Shown: positions 27,984 to 37,227 of the stretch, one piece after another | Numbering within the stretch: position 1 is the first letter of the stretch | Layout of the letters: the number at the start of each line of letters is the position of its first letter | Assembly: GCA_040902195.1 (NCBI GenBank) | Contig: JBBDXS010000004.1 | Coordinates: 62,001 to 126,000 of the forward strand | DNA: 64,000 nucleotides | Reading direction: 5' to 3' | From: JBBDXS01 sp040902195 | GTDB taxonomy: Bacteria > Chloroflexota > Dehalococcoidia > DSTF01 > RBG-16-68-14 | Notes under the pieces: generated by a model | What the model was told of the DNA's origin: nothing | The model's input: the letters and a program-made list of their open reading frames with translations, nothing else | Database searches by the model: none | Position numbers and translations under genes: made by a program

Positions 27984-28919
27984 CTATGCGGGCGTCGCGG
28001 GCGCCAGCTCCGGCACCGGCACCGGCCGGACCGTGCGTCGCGCCAGCACGACGAACTCCTCTCGCTCTTCAAACCCCTGCGCCAGCAGGCGCTCGCGCAG
28101 CGCCGATGCGAACGACGGTACGAGCGTGAGCAGCGTCGACTGCTCTTTGAGCCGCTCCAACGCCGCGTCGATGAGCGCGTCCAGCAGCTCCGCGCGCGCC
28201 GGTTCGGCCATGACCTCGAAGCGACCGGCCTCACCCGGCGCGGCGGTGCGCAGCCAGCCTACAATGCGCCCGTCCTCCTCGATCACGCGCTGGTGCGTCC
28301 CCTTAGGCGCGATACGCTCGCGCGCGGCCTGCCACTCGCGGAACGTCGCCGCCTCCATGCGGCGGACCGGCTCCGGTGTCCACGTGTTGTAGAGGCGGAA
28401 GGTAGGGTAGGCGTCCGCGCGGCCCCAGCGTCGAAGACGATGCGCTTCGTCTGGCACCGACACCTCGCGCGGGCCCTTCGTGGCGAGCAGGTACTCCGTG
28501 ACGTACGCCGCGAAACCGGTCGATGTCGCGGACCGAACAACATCGCTGTCCGCCGCAACGCGGAGGAAGATCTTCTCCGCGCCCGCGCGTCCAGCGTCCT
28601 CAACGACGCGCTCGAGCAGCTCCATGAGCACCTGCGGCTCGTCTTCGGCGGCATCGATCACGTAGTCGAGCTCCCAGGCCGTCTTCGCGCCGCGCGTGCG
28701 TGCCGAGACGAGGCCGCGCAGGCGCGCGCCTTTGACGCTGATCCACGTGTGCCGTCCCGTGGCAAAGGAGAACCACTGCTCCAGCGCGCGCTCGAGCGGG
28801 TGTCGTGAGCCGCCGCTGCCGGCGCGGTCGCGCGTGACGGCTTCGTTCGGGTAGACGCGCCCATCGTAGGCCACGAGGGCGACCAGATCAGTCGGGCGGA
28901 CGGTGCGCGCGCTCGTCAT
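27984..28919 (-). CDS. GNAT-like acetyltransferase family protein
   Basis: The 311-residue protein seems to contain two weak GNAT folds. Residues 60-160 include 'AGAEKIFLRVAADSDVVRSATSTGF', where GNAT proteins place their acetyl-CoA helix. Residues 200-300 include 'GRIVGWLRTA' and 'LRERLLAQGFEEREEFVVLAR'. The acetyl-CoA loop is not clear, so it may be a catalytically altered member. It is coupled at both ends: its ATG overlaps the pdxT stop, and the R3H ATPase gene follows directly. Confidence 0.6.
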   Translation of the reverse strand: MTSARTVRPTDLVALVAYDGRVYPNEAVTRDRAGSGGSRHPLERALEQWFSFATGRHTWISVKGARLRGLVSARTRGAKTAWELDYVIDAAEDEPQVLMELLERVVEDAGRAGAEKIFLRVAADSDVVRSATSTGFAAYVTEYLLATKGPREVSVPDEAHRLRRWGRADAYPTFRLYNTWTPEPVRRMEAATFREWQAARERIAPKGTHQRVIEEDGRIVGWLRTAAPGEAGRFEVMAEPARAELLDALIDAALERLKEQSTLLTLVPSFASALRERLLAQGFEEREEFVVLARRTVRPVPVPELAPATPA

Positions 28920-29548
28920 GTGCGGACCGGGCGATAGCTCCTCTCGCGCGCGGCGCTGTCGTCATGCGATCGGCGGCCGGCGAGCCTCAGGAAGAATTCG
29001 TGGAATCTTGTGTCGCCGGTCAACTCGGGATGGAACGACGTGGCAAGTAATATGCCCTGCTGCGCCGCGACGACCGTGCCGTCGCTGAGCGACGCCAGCG
29101 TCTCTACGCGCGGGCCAACGTCCTCGATGATCGGTGCGCGGATGAAGACCGCGCGAAACGGCGGCGCACCCAGCGCCGGGACGTCGAGCTCCGCTTCGAA
29201 GCTATCGACCTGCCGGCCGAAGGCGTTTCGCCGCACGCCGATGTCCATCAGCCGTAACCCCTCGCGATCGAGATCGCCCGCGCGCTCCGCGAGCAGGATC
29301 GCGCCGGCGCAGGTGCCCCAGATCGCCATGCCTTCGTTCGCGCGGCGGCGGACCGGCTCGAGCAGCTCCCACTCGTGTATGAGGCGCGCGATGGTTGTGC
29401 TCTCGCCGCCCGGGATGATCAGGCCGTCGAGGCCTTCGAGTTGATCGGGCAGGCGCACTTCTGCGGCGTCTACATCGAGCCGCCGCAAGACAGCGATGTG
29501 CTCTAGGAAATCGCCCTGCAGGGCAAGCACGCCAATGCGTGGTCTCAT
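28916..29548 (-). CDS. pdxT: Pyridoxal 5'-phosphate synthase glutaminase PdxT
   Basis: PdxT supplies ammonia from glutamine to PdxS. The 210-residue class-I glutaminase has 'IGVLALQGDFLEHIAVL', 'LIIPGGESTTI', the nucleophile cysteine in 'GTCAGAILLAE', and the His-Glu pair in 'SFHPELTGD'. It lies 2 bases after pdxS and overlaps the GNAT-like gene by ATGA. Confidence 0.96.
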   Translation of the reverse strand: MRPRIGVLALQGDFLEHIAVLRRLDVDAAEVRLPDQLEGLDGLIIPGGESTTIARLIHEWELLEPVRRRANEGMAIWGTCAGAILLAERAGDLDREGLRLMDIGVRRNAFGRQVDSFEAELDVPALGAPPFRAVFIRAPIIEDVGPRVETLASLSDGTVVAAQQGILLATSFHPELTGDTRFHEFFLRLAGRRSHDDSAARERSYRPVRT

Positions 29549-29550
29549 CG

Positions 29551-30468
29551 CTACCAGCCGCGGCCGGCCATCAGCTCCTCTTGCGGGATCTCGCTCAGGT
29601 CCAGGCCGTGCATCGGTTCGCCCAGGCCTCGCGAGACCTCCGCGATGATCTTTGCGTCCTGGTAGTGCGTGACCGCCTGAACGATCGCGTGCGCAACCTT
29701 CGCCGGCTGCTCCGACTTGAAGATCCCGGAGCCGACGAACACGCCGTCCGCGCCGAGCTGCATCATCAGCGCTGCGTCTGCCGGCGTCGCGACGCCGCCC
29801 GCGGCGAAGTTCACGACGGGTAGCTTGCCGAGCTCCTTCGTCTCCTTGAGCAGCTCGTACGGCGCGCCGAGGGCCTTGGCCTCCGACATCAGCTCGTCGT
29901 CCGGCATCGTCTGGAGCTTGCGGATCTCGTCCCAGACCGAACGCATGTGCCGCACGGCCTCGACGATGTTGCCGGTGCCCGCCTCGCCCTTCGTGCGGAT
30001 CATCGCCGCGCCTTCGCCGACGCGCCGTAGCGCCTCGCCGAGGTCGCGACAGCCGCAGACGAAGGGGACGTTGAAGGCGTGCTTGTTCACGTGGTGCTTC
30101 TCGTCCGCGGGCGTGAGCACCTCGGACTCATCGATGTAATCGACACCGAGCGCTTCCAGCACCTGCGCTTCTACGAAATGGCCGATTCGCGCCTTCGCCA
30201 TGACCGGAATCGTGACCGTATCGATGATCCGCAGGATGACCTCCGGATCGGACATGCGCGCCACACCGCCGTGCGCACGAATGTCGGCCGGGACGCGCTC
30301 GAGCGCCATAACGGCGCACGCGCCGGCTTCCTGCGCGATAGCTGCCTGCTCCGGCGTGACGACGTCCATAATGACGCCGCCCTTGAGCATCTGGGCCAGG
30401 CCGGCCTTGACGCGCCAGGTGCCGGCTTCGCCGTTCGGGGAGACGCCGTCTCCGTTCTTTCCTGCCAT
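29551..30468 (-). CDS. pdxS: Pyridoxal 5'-phosphate synthase PdxS
   Basis: It makes PLP from ribose-5-phosphate, glyceraldehyde-3-phosphate and ammonia in the DXP-independent route. The 305-residue barrel protein has 'GGVIMDVVTPEQAAIAQEAGA', 'VMAKARIGHFVEAQVLEAL', and the glycine-rich phosphate site 'FAAGGVATPADAALMMQLG' and 'GVFVGSGIFKS'. First gene of the pdxS-pdxT-GNAT-R3H-tmk run. Confidence 0.97.
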   Translation of the reverse strand: MAGKNGDGVSPNGEAGTWRVKAGLAQMLKGGVIMDVVTPEQAAIAQEAGACAVMALERVPADIRAHGGVARMSDPEVILRIIDTVTIPVMAKARIGHFVEAQVLEALGVDYIDESEVLTPADEKHHVNKHAFNVPFVCGCRDLGEALRRVGEGAAMIRTKGEAGTGNIVEAVRHMRSVWDEIRKLQTMPDDELMSEAKALGAPYELLKETKELGKLPVVNFAAGGVATPADAALMMQLGADGVFVGSGIFKSEQPAKVAHAIVQAVTHYQDAKIIAEVSRGLGEPMHGLDLSEIPQEELMAGRGW

Positions 30469-30568
30469 GGTCCACTCCTATCGATGCGGGACGCGGCCGA
30501 GCGCATGTTCGCTCACTCCCATTCTAGCCCGGCCCCGCTCAGGCCGACAAGGATTTGAGCGGGATCGC

Positions 30569-30598
30569 TTGCTCCAAAAAACACAGGCCGCCTATAAT
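30569..30598 (+). promoter_or_regulatory. Promoter of the uspA-trkA operon
   Basis: TTGCTC and a perfect TATAAT are separated by 18 bases, about 50 bases before the uspA start. It is the best -10 box in the window. Confidence 0.7.
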
Positions 30599-30648
30599 AG
30601 CTGGCTGGTCATCCCGCAGCAGCTATCCCTACTTGAGGTCGGTGACGT

Positions 30649-31092
30649 TTGCCATCTGAGTCCCTCGAACGCTTTAGCTCGATCATGGTACCTGTAGACG
30701 GTACCCACGCCAGCATCGAAGCCGTCGCTCTCGCCTGCGATCTCGCCCGCAAGAACAAGGGCAAGGTCTTCGTGGTGAATGTCATCGAGGTTGAGCGGAC
30801 GCTGCCCCTGGAAGCCCAGATGGAATCGGAGGAGACCGAGGGGGATGCGGTCCTTGCCCGGGCCGAGGAAGCGGCCAAGAAGGCCGGCTATCAGGTGACC
30901 GGCGAGATCCTCCACGCTCGCGAGGCCGGACCGGCAATCGTCGACGAGGCGATCGAACGCGGGATCGACCTGGCCATTCTCGGCACGGAGTATCGCGTTC
31001 CGTTCGGCCAGTTCGAGCTGGGAAAGGTCATTCAATACGTGCTCAAGAACGCCCCGTGCGAAGTCTGGATCTGCCGGCACCCGACGGAGTAG
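30649..31092 (+). CDS. Universal stress protein (UspA family)
   Basis: The 147-residue protein begins 'SSIMVPVDGTHASIEAVALACDLARKNKG' and ends 'GKVIQYVLKNAPCEVWICR', a single Usp domain. The usual G-2x-G-9x-G(S/T) ATP loop is partly replaced ('GTEYRVPFGQFELG'), so ATP binding is doubtful. The start is a TTG with GAGGT ahead. It heads an operon with two TrkA genes and may be a K+-uptake accessory. Confidence 0.85.
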   Translation: MPSESLERFSSIMVPVDGTHASIEAVALACDLARKNKGKVFVVNVIEVERTLPLEAQMESEETEGDAVLARAEEAAKKAGYQVTGEILHAREAGPAIVDEAIERGIDLAILGTEYRVPFGQFELGKVIQYVLKNAPCEVWICRHPTE

Positions 31093-31096
31093 CTGG

Positions 31097-31528
31097 ATGA
31101 AGGTCGTCATCATGGGGTGCGGACGGGCAGGCTCGGAGCTGGCGATCATGCTCGAGCGCGAAGGACACGACATCACGATTCTCGACGTCAACGCCTACCA
31201 GTTCGAGCGCTTTCTACCGAAGACGTTCCACGGGCGTCGCATCACCGGAAACGGTATCGATGAGGATGTGTTGCGCCGCGCCGGCATCGAGAGCGCGGAC
31301 GCGTTCGTCGCGGTCACATCCGGCGACAACCGCAACGCGATGGCCAGCCAGATCGCCCAGCACATCTTCGGCGTGGAGCGCGTCGTCTGCCGGATCTATG
31401 ACCCGATCCGGGAGCAGATGTACAAAGAGCTCGGGCTACGCACCATCTCGCCGACTAAAGTCGGCGCCAAGCTGCTCTACGACGCGGTGAACGCGTCGAA
31501 CGGTGGTGGCGAGAGCGGAGTGCCGTAG
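31097..31528 (+). CDS. TrkA-N domain K+ uptake regulatory protein
   Basis: The 143-residue protein is a lone RCK/TrkA-N domain: Rossmann motif 'VIMGCGRAGSELA', acidic 'ILDVNAYQFERF', 'GNGIDEDVLRRAGIESADAFVAVT'. It lacks the C-terminal TrkA-C half. Such proteins bind NAD(H) or ATP and gate Trk/Ktr potassium channels. Its stop directly abuts the next trkA gene. No membrane channel gene is present in the window. Confidence 0.9.
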   Translation: MKVVIMGCGRAGSELAIMLEREGHDITILDVNAYQFERFLPKTFHGRRITGNGIDEDVLRRAGIESADAFVAVTSGDNRNAMASQIAQHIFGVERVVCRIYDPIREQMYKELGLRTISPTKVGAKLLYDAVNASNGGGESGVP

Positions 31529-32200
31529 GTGTATATCGTCGTCATGGGCGGCGGCAAAGTCGGGTTCTATCTGGCCAAGGAGCTGGTCGAGTCGAACCAC
31601 GAGGTCTTCGTCATCGAGCGCGACTCCGCCAAGACGTCCGAGATCGCCGAGACGCTGGGCGAGATCGTCATGCGCGGTGATGGCTGCGAGGCCGCGATTC
31701 AGGAGCAGGCCGGCGTCGGACGCGCCGACATGTTCCTCGCACTGACGGGAGACGATGAAGACAACCTTGTCGCCTGCCAGGTCGCCCGACACGTCTTTAA
31801 GGTGCCGCGGACCGTTGCGCGGATCAACAACCCGAAGAATGAGCACATCTTCCGCGAGCTTGGTATCGACTTCACGGTGAGCGCAACGAGCGTCGTGCTC
31901 TCGCAGATCGAGCAGCAGTTGCCGTCGCATCCACTCATCCCGATCCTCACGCTGCGCCGCGGCTTCGAGATCGTTGAGGTGCGTATCCCCGCCGGCGCCG
32001 CGGTCGAGGGCAAGCCCCTGAGGGACGTGCTGCTGCCGCACCAGGCGCTGGTCTGGGGCATCGTCGATACTGATGGCAACCCCAAGGCGCCTACGGCCGA
32101 TACTGTGCTGCACGCGGGCGACGAGGTAGTCGCCGTAACGCTTCAGGAGAGCGAGGAAGCGCTGCGTACCGCGCTGACCTCTCCCCCAGTCGACCGCTGA
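31529..32200 (+). CDS. trkA: TrkA-family K+ uptake protein (N and C domains)
   Basis: The 223-residue protein has TrkA-N ('VVMGGGKVGFYLAKELVESNHEV') and a TrkA-C domain from about 135 ('GFEIVEVRIPAGAAVEGKPLRDVLLP', 'ADTVLHAGDEVVAVT'). The GTG start follows the previous gene with no gap. Together with the single-domain TrkA, it would form the cytoplasmic gating ring of a Trk-type transporter encoded elsewhere. Confidence 0.92.
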   Translation: MYIVVMGGGKVGFYLAKELVESNHEVFVIERDSAKTSEIAETLGEIVMRGDGCEAAIQEQAGVGRADMFLALTGDDEDNLVACQVARHVFKVPRTVARINNPKNEHIFRELGIDFTVSATSVVLSQIEQQLPSHPLIPILTLRRGFEIVEVRIPAGAAVEGKPLRDVLLPHQALVWGIVDTDGNPKAPTADTVLHAGDEVVAVTLQESEEALRTALTSPPVDR

Positions 32201-32206
32201 TCGGAC

Positions 32207-33037
32207 ATGAAGCTCGCGTATCTGGGACCTCCCGGCACCTTCAGCGAGGTGGCGGCGTCGCGCTACGACGCGTCCGCTGAGCTCCGTCCGTACACAAGCG
32301 AAGCTGCCGTCGCGGCCGCAGTCGAGTCCGGCGAGGCGGACGAAGGCGTCCTCGCGATCGAGAACAGCCTCGAGGGCTCCGTCACGCGCTCGATCGATGT
32401 GCTCCTGCACGATTCGTCACTCTCTATCCGTCACGAGCTCGTGCTGAACATCGAGCACTGTCTCATCGTCAAGCCGGGCACGAAGCGTGGCGAGATCGTG
32501 GTGATCCGTTCGCACCCGCAGTCGCTCAACCAGTGCCGTAAGTACATCGAGGCGAACTTCCCGAATGCGCGGCAGGAGGCATCGCTTTCGAACGCCGCCG
32601 CTGTCGAGGAACTCCTGCGCATCGAGGGCGGCGCCGCGATCGGGCCGGCGCGCGCAGCCGAGTTGCACGGCGCGGAAGTCCTCGAGCGCGGCGTACAGGA
32701 CAGCGCGCATAACAAGACGCGCTTCGTCGTCGTCGCGGCGCACGACAGCGAACCGACGGGCCACGACAAGACATCGATCGCGTTCGCCGTCGCGCACGAC
32801 CAGCCCGGCACGCTCATCGACGCGCTGCACGAGTTCGCTGACCGGCGCATCAACCTCACGAAGATCGAATCGCGCCCGTCCCGCGAGGAGCTGGGGATCT
32901 ACATCTTTCTCATCGATATGGAGGGACACCGCACGGACGCCCCCGTCGCCGATGCGCTTGCCGCCGTGCAGCGCAAGGCTTCGTTCTTCCGCATCATGGG
33001 CTCGTACCCGCGTAGCGACGATGCCCGAGATCCCTGA
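32207..33037 (+). CDS. pheA: Prephenate dehydratase
   Basis: It turns prephenate into phenylpyruvate for phenylalanine synthesis. The 276-residue monofunctional enzyme has 'YLGPPGTFSEVA', 'VLAIENSLEGSV', 'SHPQSLNQC', the T-R-F motif 'NKTRFVVV', and a C-terminal ACT domain with 'ESRPSREELGIYIFLIDMEGH' for feedback by Phe. Chorismate mutase is not fused. The glycosylase start lies 17 bases inside its end. Confidence 0.95.
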   Translation: MKLAYLGPPGTFSEVAASRYDASAELRPYTSEAAVAAAVESGEADEGVLAIENSLEGSVTRSIDVLLHDSSLSIRHELVLNIEHCLIVKPGTKRGEIVVIRSHPQSLNQCRKYIEANFPNARQEASLSNAAAVEELLRIEGGAAIGPARAAELHGAEVLERGVQDSAHNKTRFVVVAAHDSEPTGHDKTSIAFAVAHDQPGTLIDALHEFADRRINLTKIESRPSREELGIYIFLIDMEGHRTDAPVADALAAVQRKASFFRIMGSYPRSDDARDP

Positions 33038-33827
33038 CCTCGAAGCGATCCGCGGCTTTCTGAACGATCGTCTCCCCGGCGCGCGCATCGAGCAGGCCGA
33101 CGTGCGTATCCCGGTCGTCTTCCGCGTCCCGAAGGACGACTTCGTCCGCACGATGGAGGGCAACGTCTTCGGCCAGACCGAACGGTACGGCAAGTTCCTG
33201 CTGTTCGGGCTGACGAGCGGTCATCGCTTGGTGATCAACGCGATGCTGACCGGCCGGTTTCAGTACGTCCAGCCGGACGCGAAAAAGCGCGCGAAGACCT
33301 GCCTCGTGCTCGCGCTCAAGAACGGGTGGGAGCTGCGCTACTGGGACGACAGGCTGATGGGCAAGATTTACCTCGTACCGGAAGACCACCTCTCCGATGT
33401 GCCGCAGTTCTCCGACATGGGGCCGGACGCGCTCGCGGTTTCGCAAGAGGAATTCGCACAGCGCATCCGCAAGTTCACCGGCATGATCAAGAATATCCTC
33501 GTCAACCATAAGTTCGTCGCCGGCATCGGCAACGCCTACGCCGACGAGATCCTGTTCGCGGCGAAGGTCCATCCTTATCGCAAGCGTACGACGCTTGAGG
33601 AGGAAGACATCGCGCGGCTGTACAAGGCGATGCACAAGGTCTTCGACTGGGCGACACCGATTGTGGCGAAACAAATGCAGGACGAGCTGAACTACGAGGA
33701 GCGGCGCGGCTTCCTGAAGGTCCACCGGAAGGGCGGGGAGCCCTGTCCGGTTTGCGGGACGCGTATCTCGGAGATCACAGCGGGCCAGCGCATCACGGAC
33801 TTCTGCCGCAACTGCCAGCCCGGCTAA
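33021..33827 (+). CDS. Fpg/Nei-type DNA glycosylase (formamidopyrimidine-DNA glycosylase)
   Basis: It removes oxidised bases such as 8-oxoguanine. The 268-residue product begins 'MPEIPDLEAI', keeping Pro2 and Glu3 (family form MPELPEVE). It has the helix-two-turn-helix 'FVAGIGNAYADEILFAAKVHP' and a C-terminal zinc finger 'CPVCGTRISEI...FCRNCQ'. Divergence near the start and in the middle leaves Fpg versus Nei preference open. The ATG overlaps pheA by 17 bases. Confidence 0.9.
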   Translation: MPEIPDLEAIRGFLNDRLPGARIEQADVRIPVVFRVPKDDFVRTMEGNVFGQTERYGKFLLFGLTSGHRLVINAMLTGRFQYVQPDAKKRAKTCLVLALKNGWELRYWDDRLMGKIYLVPEDHLSDVPQFSDMGPDALAVSQEEFAQRIRKFTGMIKNILVNHKFVAGIGNAYADEILFAAKVHPYRKRTTLEEEDIARLYKAMHKVFDWATPIVAKQMQDELNYEERRGFLKVHRKGGEPCPVCGTRISEITAGQRITDFCRNCQPG

Positions 33828-33842
33828 GAGGCGAACGGACGG

Positions 33843-35111
33843 TTACGCGGCGTGACGCTCGCGCTCGTCGCGGACGCGCCAGCGGCCTACGACAGCCTCG
33901 AGGTCGGCGACCCAGGCGGCGAACTCTTCCATCTGCGGCGCGAGCGAGGCAAGTACCTGCTGCGCCTCGGCGGACGTGCGTTGGATCTTGTCTAGCTGTG
34001 CCCGCAACTCGTTGACGCGCGACGTGATATCAGCGCCGTCGGCGCGTGCCTGCGCGGGCGCGATGCTTGGCGTGGTCATCGGCGGTTCCTCCTTTCGCAC
34101 TTCGCGTGCGACGGGTGCTTGGCGTTCGAGGATCGGCGTAGGCTCTTGCGGTGATGGTTCGGGGATGGGTGGCTCCCAGGCCTCAAGCGGCTCCGGCTCG
34201 TCGTCCATCGGCGGCGCCAGGTCTTCCTCGTCCTGGTAGCCGGCTTTCGGATCGCCGAGTAGTGCGCCCCAACCCGGGCCTGCACGGAGCGCCTGACGCC
34301 GCTGGTCGAAATCCGTGTTCGCGCCGTTCGACGGCACGGCTGCCGGCTGTTCGCTGCGCTCGCGAGGAGCCGGCTGCTTCTCCGGCTGGGCCTGCGGGCG
34401 GCCCAACGGGCGCGTCGAGAAACGTAGCGGCGCCTGCGGCTCGTCCATGATGGGACGCGGGGCGGCGCGCTTCAGCGCCTCCAGGGCGTGTTTTACCTCG
34501 TTCACATCGACGCGATAGGTCTGGCGGCGGAAGTGGTGGTCGCACAGCTCCTGGCCCTGCTCGGTCCAGAGGATAGGGATGATCTGCTCCGCGGCCGCGC
34601 TCTGTGCGTTGACGAACATCTCCTGCATAACGATGAGCGGCCGTCCGTGTCGCTCCAGCGTCTCTACGTCGAAGGCGATGGCGACCTTCGCTACGACCAC
34701 CGCGCGGTCGGCCTCCTCGCTCCAGTTCGGCGAGTCGAGCGCCTGCGCGAGGTGGTAGCACGGCGCCAGCCAGTACTCGTTACGAACAAGGTAGTCCGTC
34801 CACGGACTGCTCGGCCGTCGCGAGGCGCCGCGCGCCTGCTCATCGGCGAGCTCGTGAAAGAAGAGACCCAGCGTGAGCACCGCGCGCTCGCGCATGTCGA
34901 GAGTGGCGAGCTCCGATAGCCGTAGCGCGAAGCCGAGGCGGCGGCGTAGCCTGTCGTTTAGCGAAGGGTGGTCGCGTTCCAGCGCACGCAGTGATGGGTC
35001 GACCCAGCCGTCGGACCTGCCAGGCGAGCGTCGCAGCTGGCCAAGCGATGCCGAGAGCGCCGGAATCAGTTGCTGAAAGACAGCAGCGTTGGACGGCGGT
35101 TGTTCTTCCAT
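33843..35111 (-). CDS. Unknown protein: helical N-domain, Pro/Glu linker, C-terminal coiled coil
   Basis: The 422-residue product has three parts. The N-terminal 210 residues are helical with 'LTLGLFFHELADEQA' and 'FDVETLERHGRP', faintly like a degenerate HD-type domain. A low-complexity linker rich in Pro, Glu and Gln spans about 225-345. A C-terminal segment ('VNELRAQLDKIQRTSAEAQQVLASL') looks like a coiled coil. No signal peptide. No confident family. It could be a regulatory or scaffold protein; the coil suggests self-assembly. Confidence 0.6.
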   Translation of the reverse strand: MEEQPPSNAAVFQQLIPALSASLGQLRRSPGRSDGWVDPSLRALERDHPSLNDRLRRRLGFALRLSELATLDMRERAVLTLGLFFHELADEQARGASRRPSSPWTDYLVRNEYWLAPCYHLAQALDSPNWSEEADRAVVVAKVAIAFDVETLERHGRPLIVMQEMFVNAQSAAAEQIIPILWTEQGQELCDHHFRRQTYRVDVNEVKHALEALKRAAPRPIMDEPQAPLRFSTRPLGRPQAQPEKQPAPRERSEQPAAVPSNGANTDFDQRRQALRAGPGWGALLGDPKAGYQDEEDLAPPMDDEPEPLEAWEPPIPEPSPQEPTPILERQAPVAREVRKEEPPMTTPSIAPAQARADGADITSRVNELRAQLDKIQRTSAEAQQVLASLAPQMEEFAAWVADLEAVVGRWRVRDERERHAA

Positions 35112-35217
35112 TCACTGATAGCTTCGGCAGCGTTCGAGTAAACCTGTTGGCCGATGACCGAGAGAAAGGAAATGCCCGCGCTTGCGGGCGAATTGGCGCC
35201 ATTTCGGGCGTCCGGCT

Positions 35218-35751
35218 TTAGGAATAGCCGTCGGTATCCTCCCAGCCGGGGAGGAACTTGCGCCAGCCGTCGTAGCCGTTGCCGTTCAGGTGCCTGTAGA
35301 CGACGTAGTAGCTGTTTACCTTCGGGGCAAACGGCTCGTGGAGGAGGGCCATACGCGCCTCCTGCGGGGTGCGGCCGGCCTTGCGGTGGTTGCACGTCTT
35401 GCAGGCCGAAACCAGGTTCTCCCAGTCGTGGGGCCCGCCGCGGTGTCGCGGCATAACGTGGTCCAGCGTGAGGTCCTTTGTCTGCCTTCCGCAGTAGAGG
35501 CAGGTGTACCGGTCGCGGTTGAAGACTTCACGGCGAGAGAGGCGCATCACCGGCCGGGGGCGTCGTATCAGGTAGACCATCCGGATCACGGAGGGCAGAG
35601 GGAACAGATAGCTTGACGTGCGGATGCCGCCCTCCCCGTGCTCCAACACCTCCGCCTTCCCTCGGTCGACGAGCGTGAAGGCGCGCCGGGCGTTGCAGAC
35701 GTTGAGCGGCTGGTAGTTCTGATTCAGCACCAGTACCGCGCTATCGATCAT
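35218..35751 (-). CDS. HNH endonuclease
   Basis: The 177-residue protein has a standard HNH module: 'RDRYTCLYCGRQTKDLTLDHVMPRHRGG' and 'NLVSACKTCNHRKAGRTP', giving two CxxC zinc pairs and the catalytic His. The N-terminus 'SAVLVLNQNYQPLNVCNARRAF' is typical of a widespread chromosomal HNH family found in Actinobacteria, Cyanobacteria and Chloroflexota. These are housekeeping-like and of unknown role rather than clear homing enzymes. Confidence 0.92.
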   Translation of the reverse strand: MIDSAVLVLNQNYQPLNVCNARRAFTLVDRGKAEVLEHGEGGIRTSSYLFPLPSVIRMVYLIRRPRPVMRLSRREVFNRDRYTCLYCGRQTKDLTLDHVMPRHRGGPHDWENLVSACKTCNHRKAGRTPQEARMALLHEPFAPKVNSYYVVYRHLNGNGYDGWRKFLPGWEDTDGYS

Positions 35752-35796
35752 TGCTTCTCCGCCTGCGGCAATTCTGGGTATGATACCAAATCGATT

Positions 35797-37227
35797 GTGA
35801 GCTCAGCAACGAATCTGGAGCCACCTGCCGGCATCGCCCGTGAAGCGTTCGACGTGGTCGTCGTCGGGGGCGGTATCGCAGGGCTGTCCGCCGCGCTTAC
35901 GGCGGCTCAGGCGGGCGCGCAGACCGTCCTGCTGGAGAAGGCCCCCAGGCCGGAGCGGGGCGGCAACACGCGCTTCGCCGACGCGCAGGTCCGCTTCCCA
36001 CACGAGGCCGACCGCTACGGCGCTCGCACCTACACGCCCGATGAGTTTCGCGACGACCTTATGCGTCTGTCTCGCGGACGCGCCAATCGAGAGCTGATCG
36101 ACGTCATGGTGCGCGATGCCGCCGAGGCCGTCGAGTGGCTGACGGCGCACGGTGTCGAGTGGGACGAAGGCTTCCCTCACACGGCGGGCTATCGTCGCCG
36201 CCCGGCGCAAGGCGGGCAGGGGCTGGTCGATACGCTGTTCGCGCGCGCCGAGGCGGCCGGCGTGGCGGTCCGCTACGACGCGGCCGCGCGAGAGCTGGTG
36301 CAGGACGTCGTGGGTCGCGTCGCCGGCGTGCGCGCGCTGACGTCCGGCGGCTTCGTCGACGTGCTTGCGCGCGGCGGCGTCGTGCTCGCGTGCGGCGGCT
36401 TCCAGGCGAACGTCCATATGCGCGTCGCGCACCTCGGCCGCTACGCCGACGGGCTTATCTTACGCGGCTCGCGTCACAACACGGGCGAAGGACTACAGAT
36501 GGCGCTCGATATCGGCGCGCAGGCGGCGGGGCAGTGGGGCGACTACCACTCGGCGGTGATCGACGCGCGCTCGCCGAAGGTGGAGTGCGGTGTGACGGCG
36601 CTGTACAACTTCCAGATGGGCATCATCGTCAATGCGCAGGGCCGGCGCTTCCTCGATGAGGGCGAAGACTTTCGCGACAACACGTACGTGAAGTTCGGCA
36701 AGGCGATCGTCGAACAGGCGGACGGCCTCGCGTTCTGCGTCTTCGACGAACAGATGTATCGCCGCCCGGAGTTCCAGCGCGCCTGGTACCCCGTCGCGGA
36801 CCCGATCGTCGCCGGCTCGATCGCGGAGCTGGCGCGCGCGCTCGAAATCGCCGGGGACGCGCTCGAGGAAACCGTGCGCGACTACAACGCATCGGTGCAG
36901 CCGGGCGCGCTCGACCTCGACCGCCTCGACGGCAAGCGCGCGGACTGCACGCCGCCGAAGAGCAACTGGGCGATGCCGATCGAGGAGCCGCCGTTCGTCG
37001 CCGTGCCGGTCACGGGCGGGATCACGTTCACGTTCGGCGGCCTCAAGATCGATACCACCGCGCGCGTCATCGATACGGCCGGGCGCGTGATCGACGGCCT
37101 CTACGCGGCGGGCGAGACGATCGGAGAGATCTTCTACTACAACTATCCGGGCGCGACGTCCGTCCTGCGTGGCTGCGTTTTCGGACGCATCGCCGGCGCG
37201 CATGCAGCGGGGCGGGCGCGCTCGTGA
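35797..37227 (+). CDS. FAD-dependent dehydrogenase, fumarate-reductase flavoprotein family
   Basis: The 476-residue product begins with the dinucleotide fold 'VVVVGGGIAGLSAALTAAQAGA' and contains 'NTRFADAQ', 'GGFQANVHM' and a C-terminal 'VTGGITFTFGGLKIDTTARV' and 'GEIFYYNYPGATSVLRGCVFGR'. This layout fits tricarballylate-dehydrogenase-like and 3-ketosteroid-dehydrogenase-like proteins. Substrate not known. The GTG at 35797 is chosen from the fold start; a TATGAT box at 35779-35784 would give a near-leaderless mRNA. The next gene overlaps its stop. Confidence 0.85.
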   Translation: MSSATNLEPPAGIAREAFDVVVVGGGIAGLSAALTAAQAGAQTVLLEKAPRPERGGNTRFADAQVRFPHEADRYGARTYTPDEFRDDLMRLSRGRANRELIDVMVRDAAEAVEWLTAHGVEWDEGFPHTAGYRRRPAQGGQGLVDTLFARAEAAGVAVRYDAAARELVQDVVGRVAGVRALTSGGFVDVLARGGVVLACGGFQANVHMRVAHLGRYADGLILRGSRHNTGEGLQMALDIGAQAAGQWGDYHSAVIDARSPKVECGVTALYNFQMGIIVNAQGRRFLDEGEDFRDNTYVKFGKAIVEQADGLAFCVFDEQMYRRPEFQRAWYPVADPIVAGSIAELARALEIAGDALEETVRDYNASVQPGALDLDRLDGKRADCTPPKSNWAMPIEEPPFVAVPVTGGITFTFGGLKIDTTARVIDTAGRVIDGLYAAGETIGEIFYYNYPGATSVLRGCVFGRIAGAHAAGRARS